DNA of 32,342 bases. Source: Sediminibacterium sp. Its GTDB lineage: Bacteria; Bacteroidota; Bacteroidia; Chitinophagales; Chitinophagaceae. The DNA is taken from NCBI GenBank assembly GCA_027490265.1, contig JAIXYL010000015.1, positions 1-32,342 on the forward strand, given 5' to 3'. The notes under the pieces are model-generated. The model saw only the letters and a list, made by a program, of their open reading frames with translations, was not told the DNA's origin and made no database searches. Below are positions 18,024-28,289 of this stretch, one piece after another (within the stretch, counting starts at the first letter, position 1; each line of letters opens with the position of its first letter). The position numbers were made by a program, and so were the translations under genes.

Positions 18024-20048
18024 ATGGCACAGGTTTATAAAGCAACAGCTTGGTGGCAATATACCATGATTCGCATCACATTGGCGCTGGTACTAGGATT
18101 GCTGATGGGCCGATACATTCCAATACCACAATGGTGTTTATGGCTTTGTTTCATACCAGTTTTTCTTGTTTGGTTGTTTATTGACCAACGCAATACCCAA
18201 GATTTGTTTCATATGAGATGGATCAGTGGGGGAGCTATTCAAGTCATATTTATATTGATTGGTTATGTATTGTTGTACCGACAACCGATTCCGAGAATAC
18301 AATCGACCATTACACTGATAGAACGCCCCATTCAAAAAGCGAATCACTATGAAGCAAAGGCAATGATGGGCGAAACTATTTTACTCATTTACTTTCAAGC
18401 AAATCATCAAATCAAGGATTTAACAATCGGGGCAAGGCTGCGACTTTATAAACAACCTTCTGCTATTTTGAATAACAGCAATCCAGGTGGGTTTAATTAC
18501 CAAGCATATGCGGCTTCACAAAACATCTATCACCAGGTTTATCTTAAAGCAACTGATTTCGCGCTTCTATCCACCAGTAAGCCGCCCATATTTCAATCAT
18601 ACCTTACTCAAACAAGTGCCTATGTATTAAGTGTTTTAACGCAATATATCCACCAACCAAAAGAACGGAGTGTAGCAGAAGCATTATTGATTGGCTATAA
18701 GAAAAATCTGGATAAAGTACTGATGAACGCTTACAGCAATACAGGTGTGATTCATATTATTGCCATCAGTGGTTTACACTTAGGCATGATTTACACTTTA
18801 TTATTGTGGATGTTCAGCCCACTGAATCAATTTAAAAAAATCCAATGGTTGAAAAGAGGCCTTATCTTACTATTACTATGGGGTTTCACTTTGTTGACAG
18901 GTGCTGGCGCGTCTGTATTAAGGGCTGCGGTTATGTTTAGTTTTCTCATTTTAGGTGAGCAACAACAACGCCCCATTCAAGTGATGAATACCCTTGCTGC
19001 ATCAGCATTTTGCTTGTTGATTTACCATCCACTGTTTTTATGGGATATTGGATTTCAGCTATCCTATGCAGCTGTTTTTGGCATCGTATTATTTGCAAAG
19101 CCGATTGAAAAAACCATATTTATCAAGAATAAATTATTGCAATATTGTTGGCAGTTAACCAGTGTAACCATTGCAGCCCAACTACTCACTTTGCCATTGT
19201 TGTTGTACTATTTCAACAGCTTTCCCAATTTATTTTTACTCACCAATTTCATTGCAGTACCACTATCGGGCATCATTCTTTATTTATGCATTGCTTTATT
19301 GGTTTTTTCGCCAATCAGGTTCATGGGTGATGCCATTGGAAAAATAACAACATGGCTACTAACACAACTGAACCAATTCATTGAACAATCGGCCAGTATT
19401 CCCTTTGCCATTACCAATCATATTCAAATATCCTTGACTCAAACCATTGTCATTTATATAAGTGTAATAGCTTATGCCATCTGGATTGCCAAAAAGAAAA
19501 TGCCCCTATTTTGGATAGGCAATCTTGCGCTATTGTTATATGTTGGCCTTCGTTGCGTCGATATTATCAAAAGGCAACAACAGCAAAAAATAGTGGTGTA
19601 TCATGTTCCCAAATATGCTGCTATAGATTTAATTGAAGGGTTATCACATCGGTATATCGGTCATCCAATCATCAATCAAAACCATTTGCGCCAATTACAA
19701 TTTTTAACGCCAACCAGAACTTTATACAGAGCCAGCAAACAAGCCAATCGGCTTCAAATGCATAGTAGCCTACCATTTATCATCAGTGCCAATAAGCTGA
19801 TACTATGGATATACCCACAAAGTAGGATTCCATCCTTTCATCGGGTTCCCAAAATTGATATTTTATTGGTTTCTGGGGGAGTAAAGCCGCCGTTTAATGC
19901 CCTGGCCCTCCATTCACCAAATATTGTCATGGTCTTTGACAGCAGCAACCCCTTGTGGAAAATACAGCTATGGAAAAAAGAAGCAGAGCGCTTACATTTG
20001 CGCCATCATTCAGTACCTGAACAGGGTGCTTTTGAATACAATCTCTAA
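18024..20048 (+). CDS. ComEC/Rec2-family competence membrane protein
   Basis: 674 aa; SNPGGFNYQAYAASQNIYHQVYL (DUF4131 region), VAEALLIGYKKNLD...YSNTGVIHIIAISGLHLGMIY and LTGAGASVLRAAVMFSFLILG (Competence domain); many TM segments. Confidence 0.92.
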   Translation: MAQVYKATAWWQYTMIRITLALVLGLLMGRYIPIPQWCLWLCFIPVFLVWLFIDQRNTQDLFHMRWISGGAIQVIFILIGYVLLYRQPIPRIQSTITLIERPIQKANHYEAKAMMGETILLIYFQANHQIKDLTIGARLRLYKQPSAILNNSNPGGFNYQAYAASQNIYHQVYLKATDFALLSTSKPPIFQSYLTQTSAYVLSVLTQYIHQPKERSVAEALLIGYKKNLDKVLMNAYSNTGVIHIIAISGLHLGMIYTLLLWMFSPLNQFKKIQWLKRGLILLLLWGFTLLTGAGASVLRAAVMFSFLILGEQQQRPIQVMNTLAASAFCLLIYHPLFLWDIGFQLSYAAVFGIVLFAKPIEKTIFIKNKLLQYCWQLTSVTIAAQLLTLPLLLYYFNSFPNLFLLTNFIAVPLSGIILYLCIALLVFSPIRFMGDAIGKITTWLLTQLNQFIEQSASIPFAITNHIQISLTQTIVIYISVIAYAIWIAKKKMPLFWIGNLALLLYVGLRCVDIIKRQQQQKIVVYHVPKYAAIDLIEGLSHRYIGHPIINQNHLRQLQFLTPTRTLYRASKQANRLQMHSSLPFIISANKLILWIYPQSRIPSFHRVPKIDILLVSGGVKPPFNALALHSPNIVMVFDSSNPLWKIQLWKKEAERLHLRHHSVPEQGAFEYNL

Positions 20049-20090
20049 CGTACGCCCCATTTAACTGCCTGCGGGCTGAAAGCAAAACTT

Positions 20091-21584
20091 ATGCAAAAAA
20101 AAATTAATTCTGCGCTGATTTCTGTTTTTTACAAAGATGGTTTAGAGCCAATTGCCCGTCAATTACAAGCATTAGGCATCACTATTTATTCTACGGGTGG
20201 CACCCAAACTTTTCTAGAAAATTTAGGCATCAACTGTGTGCCAGTGGAAAGTTTAACCACTTACCCTTCTATTTTAGGAGGTCGCGTAAAAACATTGCAT
20301 CCAGTTGTTTTTGGCGGCATTTTAGGCAGAAGATATGAAGCACAGGATTTGCAAGAAATGCAAGCATACAAAATACCGGAAATTGATTTGGTCATTGTAG
20401 ACTTGTATCCTTTTGAAGAAACATTAAAGAGTACCAATGAAGAAAAACTCATCATTGAGAAAATAGATATTGGTGGCCCTTCCATGATTCGCGCGGCTGC
20501 CAAGAATTTTAGGGATGTAACGGTGATTGCTGCGAAAGACAGTTATGCAGACCTAGAAGCTTTACTAGTAAACCAAAAAGGCGAAACAACGATTGAACAA
20601 AGAAAAGCATTTGCTGCAAAAGCTTTTGAAGTAGTGATGCATTATGATATTGCTATTAGTAATTATTTCAATCCTGGATTTGAACAAGTATTGCGTTATG
20701 GCGAAAATCCACACCAAAAAGCCAGCTTTAAAGGGGATCTTACAAAAGTATTCACGCAGTTGAATGGTAAAGAATTATCGTATAACAATTTAGTTGATGT
20801 TGATGCCGCGATACAATTGATTACCGATTTTAGCCATTACAATGAAGCAGTGTTTGCTATTATTAAACATACCAATGTTTGTGGTGTTGCTGCTAGAGCT
20901 ACTGTTAAACAAGCATGGGATGCAGCATTAGCTGGGGATCCGGAAAGTGCTTTCGGGGGTGTATTGGTTTGTAATCAACCCATAGATGCAGCAACCGCTG
21001 AAGCCATTAATGAAATATTCTTTGAAGTATTAGTTGCACCTGCATTTGATGATGCAGCGCTTACTATTTTAAAAAGCAAAAAGAATAGAATATTACTTCA
21101 GCTTAATCAAAAAGATTTTAAGACTGCCACCATGCAGAAATCCATTTTGAATGGTACACTTTTACAAGATACCGATCAAGGCAATTTTGAAAAATGGGAA
21201 GAAGTAGGCGGAAGAGTTTGTACTCCATCAGAAAAAGACAATCTTGTTTTTGCGAATATTATTTGTAAACATTTAAAAAGCAATGCCATTGCCTTGGTTA
21301 ACAATTTACAATTGGTAGGCAAGGGTTGTGGTCAAACCAGCAGAATTGATGCTTTGCGACAGTCTATAGAAAAAGCGAAGCAATTTAATTTTGATTTAAC
21401 GGGTGCTGTATTAGCATCGGATGCATTTTTTCCATTTGATGATTGCGTTCAAATAGCCCACAGCGCTGGTATTGAATCATTTATTCAGCCAGGTGGATCC
21501 GTTAGAGACAAAGACAGTATTGCGTATTGTGTAACACATCAATTGGCCATGGTGATGACTGGCACAAGACACTTTAAACATTAA
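20091..21584 (+). CDS. purH: Bifunctional AICAR transformylase/IMP cyclohydrolase
   Basis: 497 aa; ALISVFYKDGLEPIARQLQALGITIYSTGGT, GGRVKTLHP, VDLYPFEET, IDIGGPSMIRAAAKN, RYGENPHQKA, and C-terminal GGSVRDKDSI...MTGTRHFKH. Confidence 0.98.
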   Translation: MQKKINSALISVFYKDGLEPIARQLQALGITIYSTGGTQTFLENLGINCVPVESLTTYPSILGGRVKTLHPVVFGGILGRRYEAQDLQEMQAYKIPEIDLVIVDLYPFEETLKSTNEEKLIIEKIDIGGPSMIRAAAKNFRDVTVIAAKDSYADLEALLVNQKGETTIEQRKAFAAKAFEVVMHYDIAISNYFNPGFEQVLRYGENPHQKASFKGDLTKVFTQLNGKELSYNNLVDVDAAIQLITDFSHYNEAVFAIIKHTNVCGVAARATVKQAWDAALAGDPESAFGGVLVCNQPIDAATAEAINEIFFEVLVAPAFDDAALTILKSKKNRILLQLNQKDFKTATMQKSILNGTLLQDTDQGNFEKWEEVGGRVCTPSEKDNLVFANIICKHLKSNAIALVNNLQLVGKGCGQTSRIDALRQSIEKAKQFNFDLTGAVLASDAFFPFDDCVQIAHSAGIESFIQPGGSVRDKDSIAYCVTHQLAMVMTGTRHFKH

Positions 21585-22507
21585 TGGTATTGACTACCAA
21601 ACAGAAAGCATATTTAGCCTTATCCGTTACCAGCATAGTCTGGGGTACCAGTTGGGTAGCCAGTAGGTATGCTGTGCAAAATGCACCTGCTTTACAAGTG
21701 TCTGCCACCAGACAATTGATTGCAGGTACTTTATTTGCAGGTTTCTTTTTATTGAAAGGAGAAAAATTGCCTAGTATCAAACAAATGGTTTGGTTGGCAG
21801 GTATGTCGGTGCTTTTATTTGTTTTTGCCAATGGATTAGCTACCGTAGGAGTAAAATATATTTCCAGTGGATTAGCTGCTTTAATTGCTGCGCTTTACCC
21901 ACTCAGTGTGGTGATCATAGAGAAAATATTTTTCAAAAATACCCGAATCGGATTATTCACTTTTATTGGTATTCTTTTAGGCATTAGTGGTATTGCCATC
22001 GTTTTCTACGACAATGCGTTTCATAATCAAAGTCCTAATTATTGGATAGGCATTGTAGTGTCTGTGATTGCCATGCTAAGTTGGAGCGTTGGGACCATTA
22101 TCATCGCCCGCAAACCAATCAATTTAAACCCTTATTATGCGATTGGGTGGGAAATGCTTTTTTCATCCATCATTTTATTTGCAACAGCAGGCCTTACAGA
22201 CAGCTTAGTACCCTTTTCAAACTTCCCTGCACAAACCTGGTATGCCATATCATACTTAGTGGTCATGGGGTCCTTAATTGCCGTTGTAGCGTTCCTCTAT
22301 ACCATGAAACACTTAGAAGCTTCAGTAGCTGCTTTGTATGCCTATGTTAACCCAATTGTTGCAATTGTGATTGGTTCTTATTTGGTACATGAACCATTAA
22401 CCAAAGAAATCATTATTGGATCTGTGATTACCATCGTTGGCGTTTACATGGTGAATCAAAGTTTAAAGAAACAAAAAAACAAAGCGGTTGAACTTGATCA
22501 GGCATAA
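21584..22507 (+). CDS. EamA/DMT-family transporter
   Basis: 307 aa with 10 hydrophobic segments in two EamA repeats (SIVWGTSWVASRYAV; VMGSLIAVVAFLYTMKHLEASVAALYAYVNPIVAIVIG); TAATG overlap with purH. Confidence 0.92.
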   Translation: MVLTTKQKAYLALSVTSIVWGTSWVASRYAVQNAPALQVSATRQLIAGTLFAGFFLLKGEKLPSIKQMVWLAGMSVLLFVFANGLATVGVKYISSGLAALIAALYPLSVVIIEKIFFKNTRIGLFTFIGILLGISGIAIVFYDNAFHNQSPNYWIGIVVSVIAMLSWSVGTIIIARKPINLNPYYAIGWEMLFSSIILFATAGLTDSLVPFSNFPAQTWYAISYLVVMGSLIAVVAFLYTMKHLEASVAALYAYVNPIVAIVIGSYLVHEPLTKEIIIGSVITIVGVYMVNQSLKKQKNKAVELDQA

Positions 22508-22533
22508 ACGCATTCACTTTGCATTGCAGATAA

Positions 22534-23850
22534 TTACAAATTAAAAAAACAAGGTTGATACTTAGTACAGTGTTTAATTAAGAAGTCAGCATACATATGT
22601 CTCCAAGGCTGAAATTCAGGTTGATCGGTCAAAAAGTTATTGTGAAAGATGGGTATAAACTTACCGCCACAAAGTTGATACAGTTCAAAAAATTCATCTA
22701 ATTGTTTTGTTGCAGCTTCTACAGTCAATTTTTCATTGAAAATAGCCGTTGCATCCATATAACAAAATGGATAGACTTTTAACTGCGTAATTGTATTGGT
22801 ACTTAAATTAAACCAATTAAAAACATCTGTGTAAGATGCCCTAAAGCCATTGATTTGGGGATAGCCCATTGAATAATCCTCTTGAATACCCATCTCAATT
22901 AAGGTCGAATAGGTTTCGGGAAAACTCAAAAAAATATAATGCTGTCTTGATTTGGTTACAGACGATTGCAGTATGGCTTCAAGCGTTTGTTGTTCAATTT
23001 TCCAAACTGCTTGCACATTTGTTTTTGTAGCAGATGGATGTAATCCAATTGTGTACTGCTGCGCATGTTGTTTGATTAAATCTTGAAATCCTTTCGCATG
23101 AAGCTGCACTTGCTTATGCAATTGATTGTTTTTAGCTGAAGCTAAAAAAAAATAAATAGGCTTTAATTGCAAACTATCGTGCAGTAATAATAACCAATTA
23201 TACACATCATAAGGGTCGGCTTGTATGCCTCCTAATACTTGCAATCGTTCGGTGAGTTTACCAAATTGTTGATTCAACAAGTCTTTAAAGTAACCAAGTG
23301 TATTTTTGAGTATTGGATGATGCAAATAGCTATATGCAATATCAATATCATAACTGGGCTGTATTGAAACAGATTGGGGGATATCTATTGGAACTATGCA
23401 GGTTAACAATCTAATCCAAAAATTGACCAATGGTTTTTGCAGAAAACCTGCTTGATAAGCCAATGATTGCGTTGGCAAATAACGACCAAGATGATCTGTT
23501 TGGTGTGGCAAGTACTCCTCGTATCGTGTCATTAAATAAAAAGCGGCTGCAAATAGATCAAAAGGTATATCGCCTGGTGTAGCAAAGAAAGCAGGCTGAC
23601 CGTTCCATTCAATGAGTTCAATGGTTTGTGATGCTATATGCTGTTGTTCCAATAAACCATGCGGATAAATATGGAGCTGGGCGTGTTCAATAGAATGAAT
23701 AGAATAATTAATCTTAAGGCCATCAAATGCTGCAAAAGCAACCAGATCAGTTGTTAAATTGGCTTTCCCTTTAAACAGTGTCTGTATAATATATGCCAGC
23801 CGATTGCTAATGGTTTCAGAATACACCAATACTTGTTGATATTCCAACAT
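22534..23850 (-). CDS. Polysaccharide deacetylase-like protein (Bacteroidota DUF7033-type)
   Basis: The ORF track starts at 23886, but ATG at 23850 (MLEYQQVLVYS) is more likely. SYDIDIAYSY and IGLHPSATKT are deacetylase-like D-x-D and HPS motifs. Confidence 0.7.
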   Translation of the reverse strand: MLEYQQVLVYSETISNRLAYIIQTLFKGKANLTTDLVAFAAFDGLKINYSIHSIEHAQLHIYPHGLLEQQHIASQTIELIEWNGQPAFFATPGDIPFDLFAAAFYLMTRYEEYLPHQTDHLGRYLPTQSLAYQAGFLQKPLVNFWIRLLTCIVPIDIPQSVSIQPSYDIDIAYSYLHHPILKNTLGYFKDLLNQQFGKLTERLQVLGGIQADPYDVYNWLLLLHDSLQLKPIYFFLASAKNNQLHKQVQLHAKGFQDLIKQHAQQYTIGLHPSATKTNVQAVWKIEQQTLEAILQSSVTKSRQHYIFLSFPETYSTLIEMGIQEDYSMGYPQINGFRASYTDVFNWFNLSTNTITQLKVYPFCYMDATAIFNEKLTVEAATKQLDEFFELYQLCGGKFIPIFHNNFLTDQPEFQPWRHMYADFLIKHCTKYQPCFFNL

Positions 23851-23854
23851 AGGC

Positions 23855-25231
23855 TTATGTATTTTTAGATTCCTTCCACAACTCATTGAATGTTTTTGGG
23901 CTAAAATCCAATTCTGCTCTATGTGCAGTCCAACCCTGAAAAACTTTATTGACCACCCAATTTTTCATTTTACCATTGCCCGCATTCATTAGGCCCCTAT
24001 TCAAACTCGCCGTTTTCCAAACCTTCCAAGCTAGTCTTTCAGCCAAACTGCTATTTCCTTGTATCACCGACTCGTGTCGATTATCCAATAATAACTCATG
24101 TAAATTGATTCTTACCGGACATACTTCTGTACAATTACCACATAACGAAGAAGCATAACTTAAGTGTTTGTATTCATCCAATCCTTTTAAATAAGGCGTA
24201 ATGACTTTTCCAATTGGACCACTATAGGTTGTATCATAAGCATGGCCACCAATATTTTTATATACCGGGCAGGCATTCAAACAAGCACCGCATCTGATAC
24301 AATACAAAGCTTCTCTGCCTGCTTTGCTGGCCAGTAAATTGGTTCTGCCATTATTCAACAAAATGACAATCATTTCTTCAGGCCCATCGGCTTCTTGGGC
24401 TTGTTTAGGTCCGGTAATAATGGTATTATAAACCGTCACCCTTTGGCCTGTTCCATAGGTTGACAAGAGTGGCCAGAATAATGCCAGATCATGTACAGAT
24501 GGAATAACTTTTTCAATACCCACTACCACTATATGCGTTTTGGGCCAAGCACAACTTAACCGTCCATTGCCCTCATTTTCTGTGATGGCTATACCGCCAA
24601 TATCTGGTAAAATAAAATTGGCACCTGTAACCCCTACCTCAGCTTGAACGTATTTTTCTCTTAACTTCTGTCTAGCCACCAACGTCAATTCTTCTGGACT
24701 TAACCCACCAGGTACACCCAATTTATCTGCAAACAAACGGGCTACATCTTCCTTGCTTTTGTGCATGGCTGGCGTTACAATATGATAAGGTGCTTCCCCA
24801 TCCAATTGTTGTATGTATTCTCCCAAATCAGTTTCTACACTTTCAATACCATTGTTCTCTAAATATTGATTGAGGTGAATCTCTTCAGTAACCATACTTT
24901 TACTTTTCACCAATGTTTTGCATTGCTTTGCTTTACAAATTGCGCCAATTTGAGACAATGCTTCTTCTGCGGTATCCGCCCATAATACTTTTGCGCCTCT
25001 TGCTGTTATATTTTGCTCAAACTGCTCTAGGTATTGGTCTAGATGTTCAATCGCTTCCCATTTTTTATTTTTGGCCTGTTCCCTTGCCAACATTACATCC
25101 GTAAACTGCTGCTTACCAATGGGTACTACAGCATTGTACTTGCCAATATTAAAATTGATTTTTCTCCTATGTTCTAAATCGGCAGCTTTTATCGTGCTCT
25201 TTGCAATAAATGTAGCAGCTGTATTACTCAT
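23855..25231 (-). CDS. LutB/YkgF-like LUD-domain iron-sulfur protein
   Basis: 458 aa; KSMVTEEIHLNQYL, GITGAN/GVTGANFILPDIGGIAITENEGNGRL, CIRCGACLNACPVYKNIGGHAY and CGNCTEVCPVRI [4Fe-4S] motifs. Confidence 0.92.
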   Translation of the reverse strand: MSNTAATFIAKSTIKAADLEHRRKINFNIGKYNAVVPIGKQQFTDVMLAREQAKNKKWEAIEHLDQYLEQFEQNITARGAKVLWADTAEEALSQIGAICKAKQCKTLVKSKSMVTEEIHLNQYLENNGIESVETDLGEYIQQLDGEAPYHIVTPAMHKSKEDVARLFADKLGVPGGLSPEELTLVARQKLREKYVQAEVGVTGANFILPDIGGIAITENEGNGRLSCAWPKTHIVVVGIEKVIPSVHDLALFWPLLSTYGTGQRVTVYNTIITGPKQAQEADGPEEMIVILLNNGRTNLLASKAGREALYCIRCGACLNACPVYKNIGGHAYDTTYSGPIGKVITPYLKGLDEYKHLSYASSLCGNCTEVCPVRINLHELLLDNRHESVIQGNSSLAERLAWKVWKTASLNRGLMNAGNGKMKNWVVNKVFQGWTAHRAELDFSPKTFNELWKESKNT

Positions 25232-25817
25232 GCGCTCTTTTTTTCATTTCATTGGCTGTAGCAACCAATGTTTCATAAAAAGTTTCACCATACTTTCTAA
25301 TCAATGCGTCTTTTAAAAAAACATAAACAGGCACTTTTAGTTTATTGCCCAGTTTGCATCCAGGTTTGCACAAGTCTTCTCTTGGATGATAGTTTACATA
25401 CTCTACATCTGGATCTCTTTTGCTCTTTCGAATAAGTATTGGAAACAAATGACAACTCAAGGGTTTTTTCCAATCAAGTTTTCCATCATTATATGCTTGT
25501 TCAATCCCACAAATAATGGTTCCAGTTGCATCTTTTTTTCCATACGCACAAATACCACCATTGATGGTTGGGGTCACCCAGCCAAATTCTTGATCATACG
25601 TGTATTTGCCAACTCGCTTCACTTCTGCTTTACCTTCCTCGGTCATATATGGTTCAACCATACTATAAAACTGATCTAATTTTTCAAGCTCCCACTTTTC
25701 CATTGGCGCACCTGCATCCCCATCTTCGCAACAGCCCCCCTTACACTTGGTTAAGTCACAAACAAAATGTTCTTCTACCACTTCGTCGCTTATTAGGATA
25801 TGGTCTATTGCTATCAT
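25224..25817 (-). CDS. DUF3109 family Cys-rich protein
   Basis: 197 aa; CDLTKCKGGCCEDGDAGAPME, GICAYGKK, CGIEQA, LSCHLFPI, CKPGCKLG Cys pattern; overlaps the lutB-like gene by 8 bp. Confidence 0.88.
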   Translation of the reverse strand: MIAIDHILISDEVVEEHFVCDLTKCKGGCCEDGDAGAPMEKWELEKLDQFYSMVEPYMTEEGKAEVKRVGKYTYDQEFGWVTPTINGGICAYGKKDATGTIICGIEQAYNDGKLDWKKPLSCHLFPILIRKSKRDPDVEYVNYHPREDLCKPGCKLGNKLKVPVYVFLKDALIRKYGETFYETLVATANEMKKRAHE

Positions 25818-25850
25818 GAAACTGGTTTGTTTAAAGGTACCTTGTTTATG

Positions 25851-26450
25851 TTAAGGCTGCTTACGCCAAGTAAAACTATTAATTAAGTGTTTAACGTCTT
25901 CAATTAAAAACTGATTGACAATATTCAACGAATCTTCATTAGGCGTAGCATCAAAATACAAAGCGCCTCTTAAAAAATGCCTGGTTGAATCTGTCAGGAA
26001 GAACTGATTAGCGGTGGCTACATTCCCCCCAACTCTAAAAAATACCCCCTCTACTTTATTCGGATTAACCAACAATGAATCATCAATTGAATACGCTTTA
26101 GAAGTGTGTTTACCTGTTAACGTAAACGCATGTCTGATTAAGGTATCAAAATTATTCTTTGCGCCAATCTGTTTATAACTGATATAAATTCTGCCGCTGA
26201 ATTGCGGAAAGTCAATATTGATCCACCAAGGATTTTCAGTGGTCTCCCCAAAAAATGTACTATCCTTTGTAATCCTTGCATAAGAAGGATATTCAAAACT
26301 GTAAGGGTAGCCTGGTTCATTGAAAACCGTGTATTGTTTTTTGGGGAAATCAATTTTAAAATAACCCGTTGGTTTTGGCGTAAACGGACTATTACATGCA
26401 TAAATAAAACCAATCATGGTCAAAAGAATGCCACAGAACCCTCTATTCAT
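25851..26450 (-). CDS. gldD: Gliding motility lipoprotein GldD
   Basis: 199 aa lipoprotein; PKPTGYFKIDFPKKQYTVFNEPGYPYSFEYPSYA...NPWWINIDFPQFSGRIYISYK; directly next to gldE. Confidence 0.93.
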   Translation of the reverse strand: MNRGFCGILLTMIGFIYACNSPFTPKPTGYFKIDFPKKQYTVFNEPGYPYSFEYPSYARITKDSTFFGETTENPWWINIDFPQFSGRIYISYKQIGAKNNFDTLIRHAFTLTGKHTSKAYSIDDSLLVNPNKVEGVFFRVGGNVATANQFFLTDSTRHFLRGALYFDATPNEDSLNIVNQFLIEDVKHLINSFTWRKQP

Positions 26451-27792
26451 CGTTTCTTTCTTTTATGGTCAGTTTTACTTTCATGATTCTATTTTTAGCC
26501 ACTTCTAAAACAGTAAAATCAAATTCTTCTGTCGGCACAACTTGATCGACTTCAGGAATTTCTCCTGCAATTTCTAAAACCAATCCAGCTAATGAATCAC
26601 TTTCACCTCTTTGTTCATCAAAGGTATTGGCATCAATATTCATGATCTTACAAACATCATTGATCATGATTTTCCCTTCAAAAATATAATTATGGTCATC
26701 TAATTTTTTATAACTGGTATCTTCTTCATCAAACTCATCTTTGATTTCTCCAATCACTTCCTCTAAAATATCTTCTAAAGTAATGATACCACTGGTGCCC
26801 CCAAATTCATCCACCACAATGGCAAAATGTATTCGTTTGTTTTGAAACTCTTGTAACAAATCTTCAATCATTTTTTGTTCATGCACAAAAAATGGTGGTC
26901 GCATCAATGTTTTCCAATCAAATGTTGCAGGCTGATCTAAATAGGGCAAAAGGTCTTTGGTGTGAATCATACCAGTGATATGATCAAGCCCTTCTTTATA
27001 TACCGGAAGTCTGCTATAGTTCAATTCTGGTACAATTTTGAGCAATGCTTCAAAGGACATTTCCTCGTCAACACCATGCACATCCACCCTGGTTTTCATC
27101 ACCTGTTTCACAGAAATATTACCAAACTTGACAATGCCTTTTAAAATATTTTTTTCGTTTTCTGAAGCGGTATTATCCGTTGTAATATCAATGGCATGAT
27201 CTAATTCTTCTAAACTGTATGCATTGCCATTTTTATTATTTAATACGCGTTCAAGTTTATCTGAGTAGCTCACTAAATATTTGCCCAAACCATTACACAA
27301 ATAAGTGAGCGCCTGAACAATGCCGCCAAAATCTTTGGCAAATCGGATATTGTTTTGTGTTGCCAAAACCTTGGGCATGACTTCCCCAAACAACACCAAC
27401 ATGAATGACACTGCTATCACTTTAATGATAAACTCAATCCAAGCTGCGCCATATTGTTCAAAATCAAACAGATCATCAATCAATAAATTGGAGAGAATAA
27501 TGATGGTGATATTTACAAAACTGTTGGCAATCAACAGTGAAGCCAAAAAAGTTTTGGGCTCTTCTAAAAGGTCTACTACGCGTTGATATTGGGGCAATTG
27601 TTTAGACCGCAATAAATTAATGTCTTTATGGGTCAACGAAAAGAAAGCCACTTCTGCGCCTGATAATACAAAGGAGAGAAAAAATAAAAAAGCCAACACC
27701 ATTATTAAAATAGTAGTGCCCTGTGCCTGCAATGCTGCCAATAAGTGTTGTGAATATAGCAACTGGGTTATAGGATAATCATCCAAAGCCAA
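26443..27792 (-). CDS. gldE: GldE-like CNNM/CBS-domain membrane protein
   Basis: 449 aa; SGAEVAFFSLTHKDINLL, CBS-pair KTRVDVHGVDEEMSFEALLKIVPELNYSRLPVYKEGLDHITGMIHTKDLLP, FGGTSGIITLEDILEEVIGEIKDEFDEED; overlaps gldD by 8 bp. Confidence 0.93.
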   Translation of the reverse strand: MALDDYPITQLLYSQHLLAALQAQGTTILIMVLAFLFFLSFVLSGAEVAFFSLTHKDINLLRSKQLPQYQRVVDLLEEPKTFLASLLIANSFVNITIIILSNLLIDDLFDFEQYGAAWIEFIIKVIAVSFMLVLFGEVMPKVLATQNNIRFAKDFGGIVQALTYLCNGLGKYLVSYSDKLERVLNNKNGNAYSLEELDHAIDITTDNTASENEKNILKGIVKFGNISVKQVMKTRVDVHGVDEEMSFEALLKIVPELNYSRLPVYKEGLDHITGMIHTKDLLPYLDQPATFDWKTLMRPPFFVHEQKMIEDLLQEFQNKRIHFAIVVDEFGGTSGIITLEDILEEVIGEIKDEFDEEDTSYKKLDDHNYIFEGKIMINDVCKIMNIDANTFDEQRGESDSLAGLVLEIAGEIPEVDQVVPTEEFDFTVLEVAKNRIMKVKLTIKERNDE

Positions 27793-27832
27793 GAAATTTG
27801 TTTAGACAACAAAAATATCGTTTCTATTACAA

Positions 27833-28222
27833 TTAAAATGGAAGAGATTCATAATCTGGTTCACCTGAGCCAGGACCAGCGGTTCCATCGGCACGCTTAT
27901 CAAGCATGATGAGATTATCTGCAACCACTTCGGTGGCAAACTTCTTATGGCCCTCTTTGTCTTCCCAACTTCTCGTGCGCAGTCTTCCTTCTATATAAAT
28001 CAAGCTGCCTTTGTGCAAATATTTTTCGGCTAAATCAGCCAATCCACGCCATAGTACCACTGTATGCCATTCCGTTTGAGAAACCAGTTTGCCCGTTTTG
28101 TCTTTGTAGGTTTCTGTGGTAGCCAATGGAAATTTGGCAACGCCAATATTGCCTTCAAGTTGTTGAATATCAGGGTCTTTCCCCAAATTGCCGATTAGCA
28201 TCACTTTATTTACGCCGCGCAT
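27833..28222 (-). CDS. ssb: Single-stranded DNA-binding protein
   Basis: The ORF track starts at 28279; the SSB core begins MRGVNKVMLIGNLGKDPDIQ (ATG at 28222); OB fold with TEWHTVVLWRGLADLAEKYLHKGSLIYIEGRLRTRSW and acidic tip ...YESLPF. Confidence 0.95.
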   Translation of the reverse strand: MRGVNKVMLIGNLGKDPDIQQLEGNIGVAKFPLATTETYKDKTGKLVSQTEWHTVVLWRGLADLAEKYLHKGSLIYIEGRLRTRSWEDKEGHKKFATEVVADNLIMLDKRADGTAGPGSGEPDYESLPF

Positions 28223-28289
28223 ATACTTTAGATTTGGTAAAGTGCTTCTTAAAATTACCCTTTTTTTATTTACGGACAATCATCCACCT

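Noticed and set aside
26138-26413. 91-aa minus-strand ORF overlapping gldD in another frame
   Set aside because: The gldD frame is clearly the coding one; the alternative frame shows no domain features.
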